Assembly (NCBI GenBank): GCA_035564555.1
Contig: DATMTS010000110.1
Location: 1-13,677, forward strand
DNA length: 13,677 nucleotides
Reading direction: 5' to 3'
From: DATMTS01 sp035564555
GTDB lineage: Bacteria > Actinomycetota > Actinomycetes > Actinomycetales > Microbacteriaceae
This document shows, in pieces, positions 13,602 to 13,677 of this stretch. The notes beneath the pieces were generated by a model that was not told where the DNA came from, made no database searches, and saw only the letters and a program-made list of their open reading frames with translations. The position numbers were made by a program, and so were the translations under genes. Each line of letters begins with the position of its first letter. Within the stretch, counting starts at the first letter, position 1.

Positions 13602-13677
13602 CCGGCTTCCCGCGCCCCGCGCCCCGCGCCGCGCACCGCGCACCCCGCGCACTCTTCTCTACCGCACCGAAATCAGG
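13602..13677. repeat. GC-only low-complexity tail after manB
   Basis: After the manB stop codon the sequence from about 13609 to 13652 is made almost only of irregularly repeated CGCGCC, CCCCGCG and CGCAC units, followed by a short pyrimidine run and the window end. No clear hairpin with a T-tract and no start codon of a new gene is seen. It may be slipped-strand repeat or simple spacer sequence. Confidence 0.5.

Noticed and set aside
1..13677. CRISPR array, tRNA, rRNA, insertion sequence or prophage signals
   Set aside because: No regularly spaced repeats, cloverleaf-like sequences, transposase motifs or terminal inverted repeats were found on reading both strands.

Overview
The window is high-GC, densely packed chromosomal DNA from an actinobacterium, most likely a member of the Microbacteriaceae (Microbacterium-like). 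The grounds are codon use, a WhiB regulator, a DUF3499 gene, TANNNT-type -10 elements set 6-7 nt before start codons, and the whiB / GT2 / DUF5719 / zincin-like / DUF3499 / phosphomannomutase gene order. The species call rests on pattern memory. I see no rRNA, tRNA, insertion sequence, prophage or CRISPR array.

Layout. (1) 16-3927, minus strand: a likely operon read right to left. It holds a glutaryl-CoA-dehydrogenase-like acyl-CoA dehydrogenase followed by two tandem O-antigen-ligase/Wzy-type membrane polymerase paralogues, which overlap by 4 nt (GTGA). (2) 3928-4102: divergent intergenic region with candidate promoters in both directions. (3) 4103-6344, plus strand: manA (mannose-6-phosphate isomerase) and galE (UDP-glucose 4-epimerase), which supply nucleotide-sugar precursors. 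(4) 6345-6538: a regulatory region with a good sigma70-type promoter whose -10 is overlapped by a perfect 12-bp palindrome, followed by a WhiB2/WhmD-class regulator (6539-6883). (5) 6957-11439, plus strand: a 1013-residue GT2 glycosyltransferase fused to a polytopic membrane region, and an 11-nt-overlapping gene for a membrane-anchored DUF5719 protein. (6) 11479-11913, minus strand: a small zincin-family protein without a recognisable metal motif. It is divergent from a plus-strand DUF3499 gene (11956-12177) that overlaps manB (phosphomannomutase, 12174-13601) by 4 nt. (7) 13602-13677: a GC-only repetitive tail.

How it may fit together. ManA and ManB are the first two steps from fructose-6-phosphate toward GDP-mannose. 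GalE makes UDP-galactose. The GT2/membrane fusion with DUF5719, and the two Wzy-like proteins, would then assemble or polymerise envelope glycans. From memory, the whiB2 - zincin - DUF3499 - manB stretch matches Mycobacterium tuberculosis Rv3260c to Rv3257c, including the reversed strand of the zincin gene. It is therefore a conserved actinobacterial block whose central members have no known function. The best candidates for undescribed biology are the GT2-fusion/DUF5719 pair and the DUF3499/zincin divergent pair with its mirrored leaderless promoters.
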